Below are positions 40,008 through 49,261 of a DNA stretch of 64,000 nt, piece by piece. The position numbers were made by a program, and so were the translations under genes. Numbering within the stretch: position 1 is the stretch's first letter; every line of letters starts with the position of its first letter. The stretch comes from a virus, in the IMG/VR virus record IMGVR_UViG_3300042337_000070, positions 43,943 through 107,942 of that record. One strand, given 5' to 3'. Under the pieces are notes generated by a model. It had not been told where the DNA came from and searched no databases. It saw nothing but the letters and a program-made list of their open reading frames with translations.

Positions 40008-41014
40008 GTTTCGGTATCAGGTGACTCGGTTATAGTAACTGTATAGCCATAATCGTCTGTTGGTTGTGCATTAACTGGATCTGGTTCAATTTTAATTTCA
40101 GCCAATAGTAATGGGTTCAAATCAAATGAACTAATCTGACATACACCATTTGTCGATAGGGCCCTAATGGTATCGTTTGCCTTGAACTGTCCCTGTGTAG
40201 CACCTAGAACAAGTTTACCTGTATTAGCAGAGTAATTGACAACAATACCATAGGCATTTGCTGTATTATAACTTGTTCCTGTGAACACATAATCTTCTGC
40301 TTTAAAGTTACCATTTGCATTGATAACATTTAACTTAGTAATATATCCACCAGCATTAAGTGAAGGATCATTGTAAATGTTTGCATACACTGTGCGAATG
40401 ATCTTTGGATATGATATTGGACCATAGTAATGCATCTTCATGGTGAAGGTGAGAGTCCAATTAACATATCTTACCGAATCAAAGTTACCTTCATACTCGA
40501 TATCATTAGCGACTGAGTTTAGAATAATAGGAATGTCTTTGATCGCACCTAAATCTGGAATCATATTCGTTGTAACGGTGAAATCTGGATTGAAGAACGG
40601 AAGAATCTGTTCAACAATATGTGTGCCGTCGTCAATATTACGAGCAAAGATATTCAAAGCAAATGTAACATCATATGGCACGCCCATATATGAGGCTGTT
40701 ACATGAGTTGACGTATTTGATCTGGCTGCTCTGAGCATAGAATTTTGTTTACGAGTTGAATCGTAAGAGATGCCAGTAATTTCAAACGCCATGCGTGGCA
40801 AAATCTGTCCGACGCTTTTGAGCAAATCTGGATCAGAGAATAGACGAGTAACCATCTTTTCTTTAGGTGAATAGATGATAGGAACCAAAAAGCGTCCTGT
40901 CTCTTTACCTGTCTGATCGTTCTTACGAATGATTGTAATGTCGTCAAACAAACGTCCAAATAGAACAACTGCTTTTCTTGTTAGTTGGTGATAGAAATGA
41001 CTGTTATCTAACAT
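40004..41014 (-). CDS. 15: Tail completion/sheath stabiliser gp15
   Basis: 336 residues (T4 272). MLDNSHFYHQLTRKAVVLFG, RLFDDITIIRKNDQTGKETG, VPIIYSPKEKMVTRL and ILPRMAFEITGISYDSTRKQ are typical gp15. The extra C-terminal beta region (INANGNFKAEDYVFTGTSYN) is similar to that in cyanophage gp15. Forms the hexameric tail terminator joined to gp13/gp14 at the neck. Start overlaps the gp14 stop. Confidence 0.92.
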   Translation of the reverse strand: MLDNSHFYHQLTRKAVVLFGRLFDDITIIRKNDQTGKETGRFLVPIIYSPKEKMVTRLFSDPDLLKSVGQILPRMAFEITGISYDSTRKQNSMLRAARSNTSTHVTASYMGVPYDVTFALNIFARNIDDGTHIVEQILPFFNPDFTVTTNMIPDLGAIKDIPIILNSVANDIEYEGNFDSVRYVNWTLTFTMKMHYYGPISYPKIIRTVYANIYNDPSLNAGGYITKLNVINANGNFKAEDYVFTGTSYNTANAYGIVVNYSANTGKLVLGATQGQFKANDTIRALSTNGVCQISSFDLNPLLLAEIKIEPDPVNAQPTDDYGYTVTITESPDTET

Positions 41015-41913
41015 TATGGTGTTCCAAACGGATTGCTTTCAGACAAGTCAAGAATACCGTCTGCCTCAGTCTTGAGGATCTGATTATCATAATCATCATA
41101 TGGGTTGAAATCTGTCTTATCATCATAAGAGATAGAGCGGAAGTCTGCATGAGAAACATTACCATACACATTAGCGTTTGCTCTAAACTGACCTACAACG
41201 TTGTGAACGAATAGAGCACCGTTTGCTTTATAATACTCAGAAACGGTTGCATATGCAAAGTTGTTTGCCCAAGTGCCATCTGTTGACTGATATACAACTT
41301 CTCCATCAAAGTAGTTTTGTTGAGCAAGATTGTATGCTGTATTACCGAGCATAATACGAGTTTTATATTGCACTTCTTCCGCAACTTGATCAATTTCATC
41401 AATACCTGTATTGATTTCTTCTTGACTATAACGGAATGCTTCACAACGCATTTCATATACAAATGGAAGACGGTTGCCAAGTGAATGAAACATAAGTTCC
41501 TGTTCAATAAACTTTATCTCAACCAAACTTTGTAATACAGGAATATATAACAAATCGCCCTCTTGCGGGCGCTGTCTAATAGTTGTTGGAAGCACTTTCT
41601 TGAATGCTCTTAGTGAGATAACAAGATTAGATGTTTCTCTAATCTCTAGTCCAAATTTAGAGAAGAAATCGTTGTCGCCTTCAAATCCTTCAAAACTACC
41701 TAAGTAGGCTTCAATTAGGTAGGCTTTCTCAAATCTAGATTTACTGTATTCACCAAAGATCATATCACCTTCATCAAATGATTCTCTGGGAATGTAGTAG
41801 ACGTTATGTCCCATAATCTGAATAGACTCAACAATAACGTCTTCCATGAGACGATATTCATTATTGAATCTATTCTGATTAGGGAAGTTATTGAAGTATC
41901 CGGATACGGCCAT
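41014..41913 (-). CDS. 14: Neck protein gp14
   Basis: 299 residues (T4 256). EDVIVESIQIMGHNVYYIPR, DMIFGEYSKSRFEKAYLIEA, YLGSFEGFEGDNDFFSKFGL and EGDLLYIPVLQSLVEIKF match the gp14 layout. It forms the head-to-tail connector with gp13. Immediately follows gp13 (1-base gap) and overlaps gp15. Confidence 0.93.
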   Translation of the reverse strand: MAVSGYFNNFPNQNRFNNEYRLMEDVIVESIQIMGHNVYYIPRESFDEGDMIFGEYSKSRFEKAYLIEAYLGSFEGFEGDNDFFSKFGLEIRETSNLVISLRAFKKVLPTTIRQRPQEGDLLYIPVLQSLVEIKFIEQELMFHSLGNRLPFVYEMRCEAFRYSQEEINTGIDEIDQVAEEVQYKTRIMLGNTAYNLAQQNYFDGEVVYQSTDGTWANNFAYATVSEYYKANGALFVHNVVGQFRANANVYGNVSHADFRSISYDDKTDFNPYDDYDNQILKTEADGILDLSESNPFGTP

Positions 41914-41914
41914 T

Positions 41915-42664
41915 TTATCCTACCAGAAAACCAGGAGGGGCTTCGTATGTATTTCTAATCTCTTGTTCTACGGCTGCAATCTCATTCATGGCTTCCGAAT
42001 AGATATCAGAGCCACGCATGGTGACACCACCGGGTAGTTGCATCTTATCAAACTTTGACATGTTAGCACCCCACTGTTTCTTTACGTAAGCAGTGGCTAA
42101 CCTTTTAAGCATACGATCATTCCAAACTTTTGTATATGTTGTTGGATCGGTAATAACAAACCCTTCAACAATAATAAACTCACCATCATCGACATCTGAA
42201 TCCCAATCCCAATCGATATAGAATTTGTTTGTTAGACGATTGAATCTAACAGGTGTTTCTCCTGTAAAGATTAGGTCTAGAGTTTGTAGGTGCTGCATGG
42301 TCAATGAATAGTTGACATAAGATGTAGAAGACAAATCCCATAGATCGTTTAGTCGTAGCTGATAGCGTAGATCAAACATATTCATCGCCGTTTTACCTAC
42401 ACCGACTTTGAATACTCTTGTTGCACCTATTAGACCATCGCTAACCGTAATGTAACGATTGATTTTGTCTTGTGCTGTTACTTGATGCTTAACGTATGTT
42501 CGTTCAGTTCCGTTAAAATGAAACTCATTCCAATATTCAAAAGCCATTTCAACAGCATCGTTTACCTGCTCATCATCAACATTAATCTGAATAACAGGAT
42601 GACCCAACTGTCTAAGACAGAAGTCCTTTAGTTCTTCACGATTTGCTGGTTGAGTTATTGACAT
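41915..42664 (-). CDS. 13: Neck protein gp13
   Basis: 249 residues (T4 309). REELKDFCLRQLGHPVIQIN, VDDEQVNDAVEMAFEYWNEF, TYTKVWNDRMLKRLATAYVK and KKQWGANMSKFDKMQLPGGV are the conserved gp13 blocks. Start of the gp13-14-15 operon under the late motif at 42686-42692. Confidence 0.94.
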   Translation of the reverse strand: MSITQPANREELKDFCLRQLGHPVIQINVDDEQVNDAVEMAFEYWNEFHFNGTERTYVKHQVTAQDKINRYITVSDGLIGATRVFKVGVGKTAMNMFDLRYQLRLNDLWDLSSTSYVNYSLTMQHLQTLDLIFTGETPVRFNRLTNKFYIDWDWDSDVDDGEFIIVEGFVITDPTTYTKVWNDRMLKRLATAYVKKQWGANMSKFDKMQLPGGVTMRGSDIYSEAMNEIAAVEQEIRNTYEAPPGFLVG

Positions 42665-42685
42665 TGAATATCCTTATTCTTCTTA

Positions 42686-42692
42686 TATTTAG
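42686..42692 (-). promoter_or_regulatory. Late promoter motif ACTAAATA before gp13
   Basis: CTAAATA on the minus strand, 22 bases above the gp13 start, then AAGAATAAGGA. Confidence 0.65.
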
Positions 42693-42698
42693 TTACCG

Positions 42699-43157
42699 TT
42701 AGATATAAACAGGCATAGAAACAGGTACCATGTTCTGAGCATTCACATCAAATTCAATAACAGCATTTGCAAACGATCTAAACTCGTTTATGCTATTGAA
42801 TGTGTGTGTCTGTAGATCGGCACCGACCCAATCAAACGTGGATGCCCCACCAGGAAACGTGCCATTCAAAGTATGATACATTAGAATAGAGTTAATTCTC
42901 TGTTGTGTATCCGGTCCATAAGCATATACACCTGTAATACTTGGATTTGTATTAGATACGATTTCCATGAACATAGGTGGAAAGTAAGGGATAGGTTCTG
43001 GGTCTAGTGGTGTATTTCCTTCTGCTCTCCATGCCATATACTCGGCCCATTCATCGATAAACTCTGGACCAATGATCATATTATCTGCTAGACGAACAAC
43101 AGCATCAGTATCAAATCTTGCCTGATATCCTGTCAATCCAGTTGGTGTATTCGCCAT
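42699..43157 (-). CDS. Fibre-associated protein, 152 residues (DUF4376-like end)
   Basis: From ATG at 43157 (AAGGAAG upstream): MANTPTGLTGYQARFDTDAV, VRLADNMIIGPEFIDEWAEY, a Pro-rich middle, and QQRINSILMYHTLNGTFPGG then NSINEFRSFANAVIEF, which resembles the DUF4376 C-terminal part of fibre-assembly proteins. It follows three fibre-tip paralogues and may assist their folding or attachment. Confidence 0.55.
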   Translation of the reverse strand: MANTPTGLTGYQARFDTDAVVRLADNMIIGPEFIDEWAEYMAWRAEGNTPLDPEPIPYFPPMFMEIVSNTNPSITGVYAYGPDTQQRINSILMYHTLNGTFPGGASTFDWVGADLQTHTFNSINEFRSFANAVIEFDVNAQNMVPVSMPVYI

Positions 43158-43171
43158 ATTTACACTTCCTT

Positions 43172-43762
43172 TTAGTTCCACCCGTAAAGGGATATTGTTC
43201 CTGATGATAAGTTACCTGCTGATGCGGCAATAACGATACCCTGAACTGTCAGAGTACCGTCGTTTGTAGAATCGTTATAGAATCCTCCGCCTATATTTAT
43301 TCCGTTGTATCCGGATGAATACATGTATCCGTGCATATTCAACTCATAGTTCTTTAGAAGAATGTTACGTCTACAATCATAAATTTTGAAACTTCCCGAA
43401 ATACCGCCACCAGCATAGTTTACAAAATGACCCGGATAGGTCAGAGGAATATAGTTATAGTTTCCACCGTAGTTGATACCACTATTGTTACTCAATAGAG
43501 AATATAAAGAATTGTAATAATAGTTATCCGTCTGAGTTACATTGTTTGTAACTAGAAATGCTTGTAAAGTTACTGATTGAGAAACAGGCACAACATTCCG
43601 AAAGACAACCTCATAATGTATAAAAGAACTGCTTGTGTTTAGACTAACGGAAGCAGAATTGTTTAAAACGGTGTCGGATATAAACTGTCTGTTACCATCT
43701 GCCGTTGTCTGAATAGATGAATCGGGGAATAAGATTCCACTGTCATTTAGTGTTATTGGCAT
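43172..43762 (-). CDS. Fibre-tip paralogue 1 of 3, 196 residues
   Basis: MPITLNDSGILFPDSSIQTT opens the shared SGIxFPDxxxQT attachment segment; SASVSLNTSSSFIHYEVVFR and NVVPVSQSVTLQAFLV give the YxxYxIVxxNxxP core; ends SGTISLYGWN. Beta-rich, Asn/Tyr-rich middle. Same layout as the next two genes, differing most in the central region, as expected of receptor-binding tips. Confidence 0.65.
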   Translation of the reverse strand: MPITLNDSGILFPDSSIQTTADGNRQFISDTVLNNSASVSLNTSSSFIHYEVVFRNVVPVSQSVTLQAFLVTNNVTQTDNYYYNSLYSLLSNNSGINYGGNYNYIPLTYPGHFVNYAGGGISGSFKIYDCRRNILLKNYELNMHGYMYSSGYNGINIGGGFYNDSTNDGTLTVQGIVIAASAGNLSSGTISLYGWN

Positions 43763-44343
43763 TAGTTATATCCATATACTTTGATTGTGCCTGATGAAAT
43801 GTTACCGCTACTCATGTAATACTGAAATCCTTGAACAACTCCTGTTGATCCGATGTAAGTGCTACCAAATGTGTCCCTTACATTGATGGCCGCCGCATAT
43901 TGCTGCCCATTTTGTGTACCTGTCAATCTTTTATAGTTTGAACTATTGGCATTCCAAATGGTAACAACACCATCAATATTACCTTGATTGTAAACATATC
44001 CTGTGTTTGACAATGGTATATAAGATAAGTTACCACCATAATAACGAGATGCGGCACCAGCAATAGTAAAACTATAAGTCTGCCAGTGAGAGTTGTAATA
44101 TGTACCTGTTGCCCAGGCATCAGCAATTCTGAATTGCATTCTAGCAGATACAGAATTGGTAACAGGAATGATTGTCGTCATAACTATCTCATAGTTATTG
44201 TAACTTGAACTGAAACCTGTATATGATAATGCTGCTGAGTTTGATGCTGTCAGGGTTGCTAAAAGAACTCTTGTTCCTCTGGCTTTTGTTTGTGTCGTGT
44301 TATCAGGATATGTTATACCTGTGCTTATTAATGAGGTTGCCAT
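43762..44343 (-). CDS. Fibre-tip paralogue 2 of 3, 193 residues
   Basis: MATSLISTGITYPDNTTQTK, TASNSAALSYTGFSSSYNNY, EIVMTTIIPVTNSVSARMQF and the end SGTIKVYGYN. Shares N- and C-termini with its two neighbours. Its start overlaps its upstream neighbour's end closely (1-base gap) and its stop overlaps the next start. Confidence 0.65.
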   Translation of the reverse strand: MATSLISTGITYPDNTTQTKARGTRVLLATLTASNSAALSYTGFSSSYNNYEIVMTTIIPVTNSVSARMQFRIADAWATGTYYNSHWQTYSFTIAGAASRYYGGNLSYIPLSNTGYVYNQGNIDGVVTIWNANSSNYKRLTGTQNGQQYAAAINVRDTFGSTYIGSTGVVQGFQYYMSSGNISSGTIKVYGYN

Positions 44344-44913
44344 TTAGTTCCATCCGTAGATATCAAGTGAACCAGAAATAATACTGCCACCTGTAGGAAC
44401 AAGTTGAAATCCGTCTAGTGCAGATTGATTAGTGAGCCAAGAATTTCCTAGTATTAGCGTTACGTTATATCCTGAGGTAAAATAAAACCCTGTGACATGA
44501 ACAAAAGAATGCTTGTAAGTATTGGTTGTTCTACAATTAGTAAACTGAATAGTTCCGCTTATACCACTGTTTGTGGCATTGTATGTGTATGGATCAATGA
44601 TGCCATATGAAGTCTGTCCACCAATGGTGGCACCATTGAGAACATTGTGCCAATACAATCCTGCATTAACGTATCCTGAGGATTGATACACGCTTCCGAT
44701 ATAGTAACGAAGACATGTATAGTATCCGCTTGTTACCATGATGTTGTTCAACACCACATCATAGTGATTATATGTGTCGCTAAAATCTGTAAAGTTAAGA
44801 GAAGCAGAATTTGACGCTGTTAAAGACGATATGTATTGTCTCTTGCCTCGGGCGGAACTTTGCCAGCTGTTATCTGGAAAAATTAAACCCGAGTCATTTA
44901 TTGTAGTTGCCAA
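44344..44913 (-). CDS. Fibre-tip paralogue 3 of 3, 189 residues, TTG start
   Basis: MATTINDSGLIFPDNSWQSS, TASNSASLNFTDFSDTYNHY, DVVLNNIMVTSGYYTCLRYY and SGSLDIYGWN at the end. Initiates at TTG (44913) with AGGAG six bases upstream. Highest in the transcript of the three paralogues. Confidence 0.65.
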   Translation of the reverse strand: MATTINDSGLIFPDNSWQSSARGKRQYISSLTASNSASLNFTDFSDTYNHYDVVLNNIMVTSGYYTCLRYYIGSVYQSSGYVNAGLYWHNVLNGATIGGQTSYGIIDPYTYNATNSGISGTIQFTNCRTTNTYKHSFVHVTGFYFTSGYNVTLILGNSWLTNQSALDGFQLVPTGGSIISGSLDIYGWN

Positions 44914-44928
44914 ATTCTGCTCCTAAAC

Positions 44929-45105
44929 TTAATTGATTATTTTATCAGATAGAGGACCTTGAGGTGCTTGCTGAACCTGACGGTCTGCCTGCTGACGAAC
45001 AACATTAAAAGTCTCTAAACTAATTTCTAGAGGTAGCTTAGCAAGACCTGCTAGAACTGTGTTTAGCTGATTCAAAGTCACTTCAATCTTAATAGTATTT
45101 TCCAT
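44929..45105 (-). CDS. Hypothetical protein, 58 residues
   Basis: Read from the gap: MENTIKIEVTLNQLNTVLAG, LAKLPLEISLETFNVVRQQA, DRQVQQAPQGPLSDKIIN. AAGGAG lies upstream of the ATG at 45105. Helical, with a short LAGLAKLPLE turn, resembling small chaperone-like or tail-assembly proteins found between fibre genes. No firm family. Confidence 0.65.
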   Translation of the reverse strand: MENTIKIEVTLNQLNTVLAGLAKLPLEISLETFNVVRQQADRQVQQAPQGPLSDKIIN

Positions 45106-45118
45106 GATTATTCACTCC

Positions 45119-45517
45119 TTAGGTATTAGCAGTGTTGGCTGCTACATTTGCTGTTTCGGTTACTGGTTCGGATACAGTTTCAACCGGTGCCCATGGTAGA
45201 GGGGCATCTATAATAGGATTCTTAGCATCATTGATCTGCTTTAGAATCTGTCCGTTAACATGTTCTTCATACGAATCGACAACAATTGCCTTGATCCATG
45301 AAAGAACATCTGCCTCAGTTAGTTGTTCAAATGGAATAAAAGTTACCCCTGCTGGCATTGATTCTGCCGAGAAAGGTGTGGCACCGTTGAATGTACCTAC
45401 GTTCCCATTCTCGTCTTCACCAATTTTTCTCCAGTAAGTCTGAACAACTACGTTTGGTGTATTATTTAGGGTAGTGGTTCTGATACCAAATACTTCCCAT
45501 GTGTATGTGATAGCCAT
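45119..45517 (-). CDS. Conserved fibre-region protein, 132 residues (DUF7936-like)
   Basis: MAITYTWEVFGIRTTTLNNT, PNVVVQTYWRKIGEDENGNV, GTFNGATPFSAESMPAGVTF, FEQLTEADVLSWIKAIVVDS and NGQILKQINDAKNPIIDAPL PWAP follow a very conserved small protein of T4-like cyanophage fibre clusters. Function unknown; often beside fibre genes, so a structural or assembly role is likely. Late motif at 45543. Confidence 0.7.
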   Translation of the reverse strand: MAITYTWEVFGIRTTTLNNTPNVVVQTYWRKIGEDENGNVGTFNGATPFSAESMPAGVTFIPFEQLTEADVLSWIKAIVVDSYEEHVNGQILKQINDAKNPIIDAPLPWAPVETVSEPVTETANVAANTANT

Positions 45518-45542
45518 AATATATCTCCTTTATATGACTTTC

Positions 45543-45549
45543 TATTTAG
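45543..45549 (-). promoter_or_regulatory. Late promoter motif ACTAAATA
   Basis: CTAAATA on the minus strand 26 bases above the start at 45517; AAAGGAG follows. Would drive the 132-, 58- and three 190-residue genes. Confidence 0.6.
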
Positions 45550-45560
45550 TGTATCCATAG

Positions 45561-48500
45561 TTATGGATGAGAACTCTTGTATTGATCAAACTCATTCTTC
45601 AAACTATCTAGTTTAGCAGAAAGTTCTTGGACTGCTTTTGTTAATGCGGCTGTTAGTTTTGGATAATCAACCGATAGTGTATCGTCGGAATTAATGCCGA
45701 TAACTTCTGGTATAACTTGCTGAACTTCCTGAGCGCCAAAACCAATTTCTCTCTGAGCACCAAATCGCACATGATCTTTCCATTTATACGAAATAGGATT
45801 TAGTTGAAGTATTGCAGCCAAACCATAAGTTATTGGTTCAATATTAGTTTTTAAAGTCAAATCTGAAGCCGTGTTTACTAGCTGTCCGCCGGAATCTGAG
45901 TAAACAAGTCTATTACCTGTACCAGTCAAAGCAGTGCCAACAGTCATTAGTGCGGTACCAGCAAAGTTTCTGAAATAGTGGCCGCCAGCATCATAGAAAT
46001 GTCCGCCGCCGGCGTTAAAGTCTAGCGTTAAATTGCCGGCAATACCTTGTATGGCTGCGGATGTTAATCCAGCAGTGCCGTTAACAACAGCAATTTTTGC
46101 ACCAGGAGCTCCAGCATTGACGCCAACTCTTCCATTTGTTGTCACACGCATAACTTCTGCGTTATTAGCAGAAAGCAATAAAGGAGCATCTCTGGTACTA
46201 TTTACAGTTGTTGATGAAGTTGTCGTCTGTATTCTGAAATATTCTGTATTGTTCACTGCTATAGAATAAATGCCACCCGTTGATCCGTTTGTGGTAACCC
46301 ATCCATATCCAGAAGAAGAGAATGGTGAAGATGTACCAATACCTAGATTATTAACAATATACAATGAACCATTGAGAGTGCTAAGATTTCCAGGTGTTGC
46401 TAGTTGAAGTCTATAGGTGTTAACACCATCTGACCAACCACCAATCTTGAATATGTTATCTGTATCAAGACCCATGTTGATAGCATAGGCGCCTGCTCTA
46501 TGAAATGTCATGACAGCAGGAGCAGTTGTAGAACCTCTTGCAGAATATGAACCAGAATCATTTGAAACAGATACGTTAGCAACGGATGCAGTTCTACCAA
46601 TTATAAGTCCAGTTGCAGTTAGTCCAGCAAATGTTGGTGCTGCTGTAGTAGCAACATCTTGACCAATAGCAATAGTCCATGATCTATTAGCAGTAAGATC
46701 AAGAGAACCAGAAGATGTTACAGTAACACCGGTACCTTGAACAATACCAATTGTTCTTCCTGTAGGCACAGCACCAATAGAGTTATGTGAAATAGTTACA
46801 GCAGCAGAACCATTGTAAGTTGTTCCTGATGCAGAACCTGATCCACCATTGTTGATAGTCAAAGCATTGGTCACTGATGATGCAGAACCAACGATGTTCA
46901 TTGTCTGTCCGCTAATGAAAGATGCTACTTTTGCAGCACTAGCAGAGCGGTGATAGTTATCACCAAACTTGGCTACGATGTTAGAAATCGTTCCCGCATT
47001 AACATCGTCTGTAGTATTGATATAATTTGAGAAAATGTAACCATTAGCATCTCTGGCAACAATAGTAGATGCACCAGCAGCACTAGATGCATTTAGACCG
47101 TCAAGTAAGTCAGCATCTAGGCCTGATCCCGATCCATCACTTAGTTCTGTCCAAATCTTATATTCGGTTACATCAATATAAGTTCCTGTTGGTGCTGTAG
47201 CGCCATTGTTTGTGCCGCTGTGTGTCCAACTAGTACCATTGTGTGAAATCTCATAAAACGATGTACCAGAATTTGTTCCAAAATTGGCATGAACAACATA
47301 ACTTGTGGTGCTGGATTGAACAATTCTAATTGTTGTAGGTGCGTTAGTATTAGGACCAAACGTAAAGGCATAAGCATCGCCATAGAATCCACCAACATTA
47401 CTAATTCCATTTGATGTTTTAAAGTATAGTTCTGTAATCTGATTCTGACTGTTAAGTGCGTTATAACCATTGAGAGCATTAATTTTGATCTTGAGAACGT
47501 CACCGTCTTGGGTACAAGCAAAGGTGCCTAGATTGACCCATCCTGTTGCTCCAGCTGTATTAGGTATTGGATAGCGTTGAATATAAGAAGATGCGGATAA
47601 TCCGTTAAGATACGTTGCGTTATTTGCTGATCCGGTAACACTAATACCCCATGTTCCAGATGCACCCGTACCAGTTAGAGTTGGTGCATAAGAGTTATAA
47701 TTAGCTGTATGAAGTAATATAGAAGATGCGCCAGTGGCGCATGATGCAAGATCAAGATATCCTCCACGAGCGGTGCCGCCACCTTCGAAAATACGAATTA
47801 TAGAACCGATTGTATCAATAGTAACATTACCAGAAAGAGTTGAGTTGTTTGCTTTTTCTAGAGAAAATTCTCCACCTTCGGTAGTATCATTTTGTCTACG
47901 AAAAGATAATCCGGCAGCAACGCTATGTAACACTGACATGGATTGCGGATTGAGATAATAACCGGTATCATTACTATCATAATAATATGGAGAATACATA
48001 TTGCCAGCCGCAGTTAAATTACCACCAAAAACAGCATCATTATTTGTTAGATTGATATATAATGGCCACTGACTATTTACTTGAGTCATCGTCTCAGTGT
48101 CGCCAGTACCTCTCAGAATATAAAAGAAGTTGGAGTTACAATGTAGCGCCGCTGTTGTTCCATCAGTATCACGTAAGAAAATTGATGGCGAGGCGCCTCT
48201 CAACACAAATACGTTATTGTCCCAACGAACATTAGCATCATCAGAATCATAAAAGATAGGAGCTCTAACAGAAGCATTAGAATAAATTATGCCTGCCGCA
48301 GAGATACCTTGTTGTGCAGCAACGAAACCAATTGAAGATGCGTTTATACTATGTGGATTATATGTGAGAGGTGAATCTCCAGCAAACAAAGATCCGTCTG
48401 CTTGAACAGACATTTGTCCTGGTCCAGAAGCAAATGTGAATAGTTGTGATCCTGCACCGCCTGAATATAGCATACCTGTTACTGAGTTAGCACCAGATAT

Positions 48501-49235
48501 ATTACCACCCCACGCACTGGTTCCAAAATACCATAAACCACCTCCAGTATTGTTAACTGTCGATGGTTGAATATTACCCTGCATTGAAATAGTATTCAAT
48601 ACTGATGTGCTAAGTGGATCAATATAGTAAGCAGTATTGTTTGAGTCTTTAAAGATAGGAGCACGGACTTCGTGGCTTACAATCCAAATACCAGCATTAT
48701 CTAATACAGCATAAAAATCTGTCTGATTAGCAGTTGTGCTATTAAAGTATCCATAGAAACCCATAGTAGCGTCGGCCAAACGACCTAATGTAAATGTATT
48801 GTTGGCGTTTGTTGATCTAATGAATGCTTTATAGGTATTATACTGAGCCTGTGTATTGTATTCTTGAATAGGAACATCTTTAGCAGTTTTTTGAGAAATG
48901 AATGAACTACCTGATGTAGTAATGATACCACTACCAATAGACACATTTCCATAAAATGGAACAAGTGTAACTAACTGTGAAGTAACATTGACATCAATAA
49001 GAGGAATACCAGAAACATCATTGACTGAGAAGATTGAACCAGTCAAGTCGTTTGTAATAGAGAACAACTGACCAGCCGAACCCTCAAACGACAATGTTCC
49101 ATTTGCCTCGGGATATGCTCTGAGAGTAATATCGGTATTGACGCTAGTATTAGCGCCTGAGAATACAATCTTAGGATCGTCTGTTGATGATCCTCTATTA
49201 GGAGTGATTACAATGTCTTTATAAGAATTGGCCAT
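45561..49235 (-). CDS. Large tail fibre with C-terminal S74 chaperone domain
   Basis: 1224 residues. Several tail-spike-like modules repeat the pattern RAPIFxDSxNTxYYxxPxSxSVL (around 190, 330 and 420), typical of long fibres. The C-terminus has ASDLTLKTNIEPITYGLAAI and REIGFGAQEVQQVIPEVIGI, an intramolecular chaperone autoprotease of peptidase S74 type, which trims itself after the fibre trimerises, then a coiled-coil end. A perfect late promoter lies at 49254-49261. Confidence 0.85.
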   Translation of the reverse strand: MANSYKDIVITPNRGSSTDDPKIVFSGANTSVNTDITLRAYPEANGTLSFEGSAGQLFSITNDLTGSIFSVNDVSGIPLIDVNVTSQLVTLVPFYGNVSIGSGIITTSGSSFISQKTAKDVPIQEYNTQAQYNTYKAFIRSTNANNTFTLGRLADATMGFYGYFNSTTANQTDFYAVLDNAGIWIVSHEVRAPIFKDSNNTAYYIDPLSTSVLNTISMQGNIQPSTVNNTGGGLWYFGTSAWGGNISGANSVTGMLYSGGAGSQLFTFASGPGQMSVQADGSLFAGDSPLTYNPHSINASSIGFVAAQQGISAAGIIYSNASVRAPIFYDSDDANVRWDNNVFVLRGASPSIFLRDTDGTTAALHCNSNFFYILRGTGDTETMTQVNSQWPLYINLTNNDAVFGGNLTAAGNMYSPYYYDSNDTGYYLNPQSMSVLHSVAAGLSFRRQNDTTEGGEFSLEKANNSTLSGNVTIDTIGSIIRIFEGGGTARGGYLDLASCATGASSILLHTANYNSYAPTLTGTGASGTWGISVTGSANNATYLNGLSASSYIQRYPIPNTAGATGWVNLGTFACTQDGDVLKIKINALNGYNALNSQNQITELYFKTSNGISNVGGFYGDAYAFTFGPNTNAPTTIRIVQSSTTSYVVHANFGTNSGTSFYEISHNGTSWTHSGTNNGATAPTGTYIDVTEYKIWTELSDGSGSGLDADLLDGLNASSAAGASTIVARDANGYIFSNYINTTDDVNAGTISNIVAKFGDNYHRSASAAKVASFISGQTMNIVGSASSVTNALTINNGGSGSASGTTYNGSAAVTISHNSIGAVPTGRTIGIVQGTGVTVTSSGSLDLTANRSWTIAIGQDVATTAAPTFAGLTATGLIIGRTASVANVSVSNDSGSYSARGSTTAPAVMTFHRAGAYAINMGLDTDNIFKIGGWSDGVNTYRLQLATPGNLSTLNGSLYIVNNLGIGTSSPFSSSGYGWVTTNGSTGGIYSIAVNNTEYFRIQTTTSSTTVNSTRDAPLLLSANNAEVMRVTTNGRVGVNAGAPGAKIAVVNGTAGLTSAAIQGIAGNLTLDFNAGGGHFYDAGGHYFRNFAGTALMTVGTALTGTGNRLVYSDSGGQLVNTASDLTLKTNIEPITYGLAAILQLNPISYKWKDHVRFGAQREIGFGAQEVQQVIPEVIGINSDDTLSVDYPKLTAALTKAVQELSAKLDSLKNEFDQYKSSHP

Positions 49236-49253
49236 AGTTCTCTCTTTTTAATC

Positions 49254-49261
49254 TATTTATA
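49254..49261 (-). promoter_or_regulatory. Consensus late promoter TATAAATA
   Basis: Exact TATAAATA on the minus strand, 19 bases above the 1224-residue fibre gene, overlapping the stop of the preceding gene. Confidence 0.72.

Noticed and set aside
36913-42664. Rearranged or foreign neck-packaging block
   Set aside because: Apart from the inserted fibre and two small genes between gp15 and gp16, the order gp13-14-15-16-17-18-19-20 is the standard T4 order.
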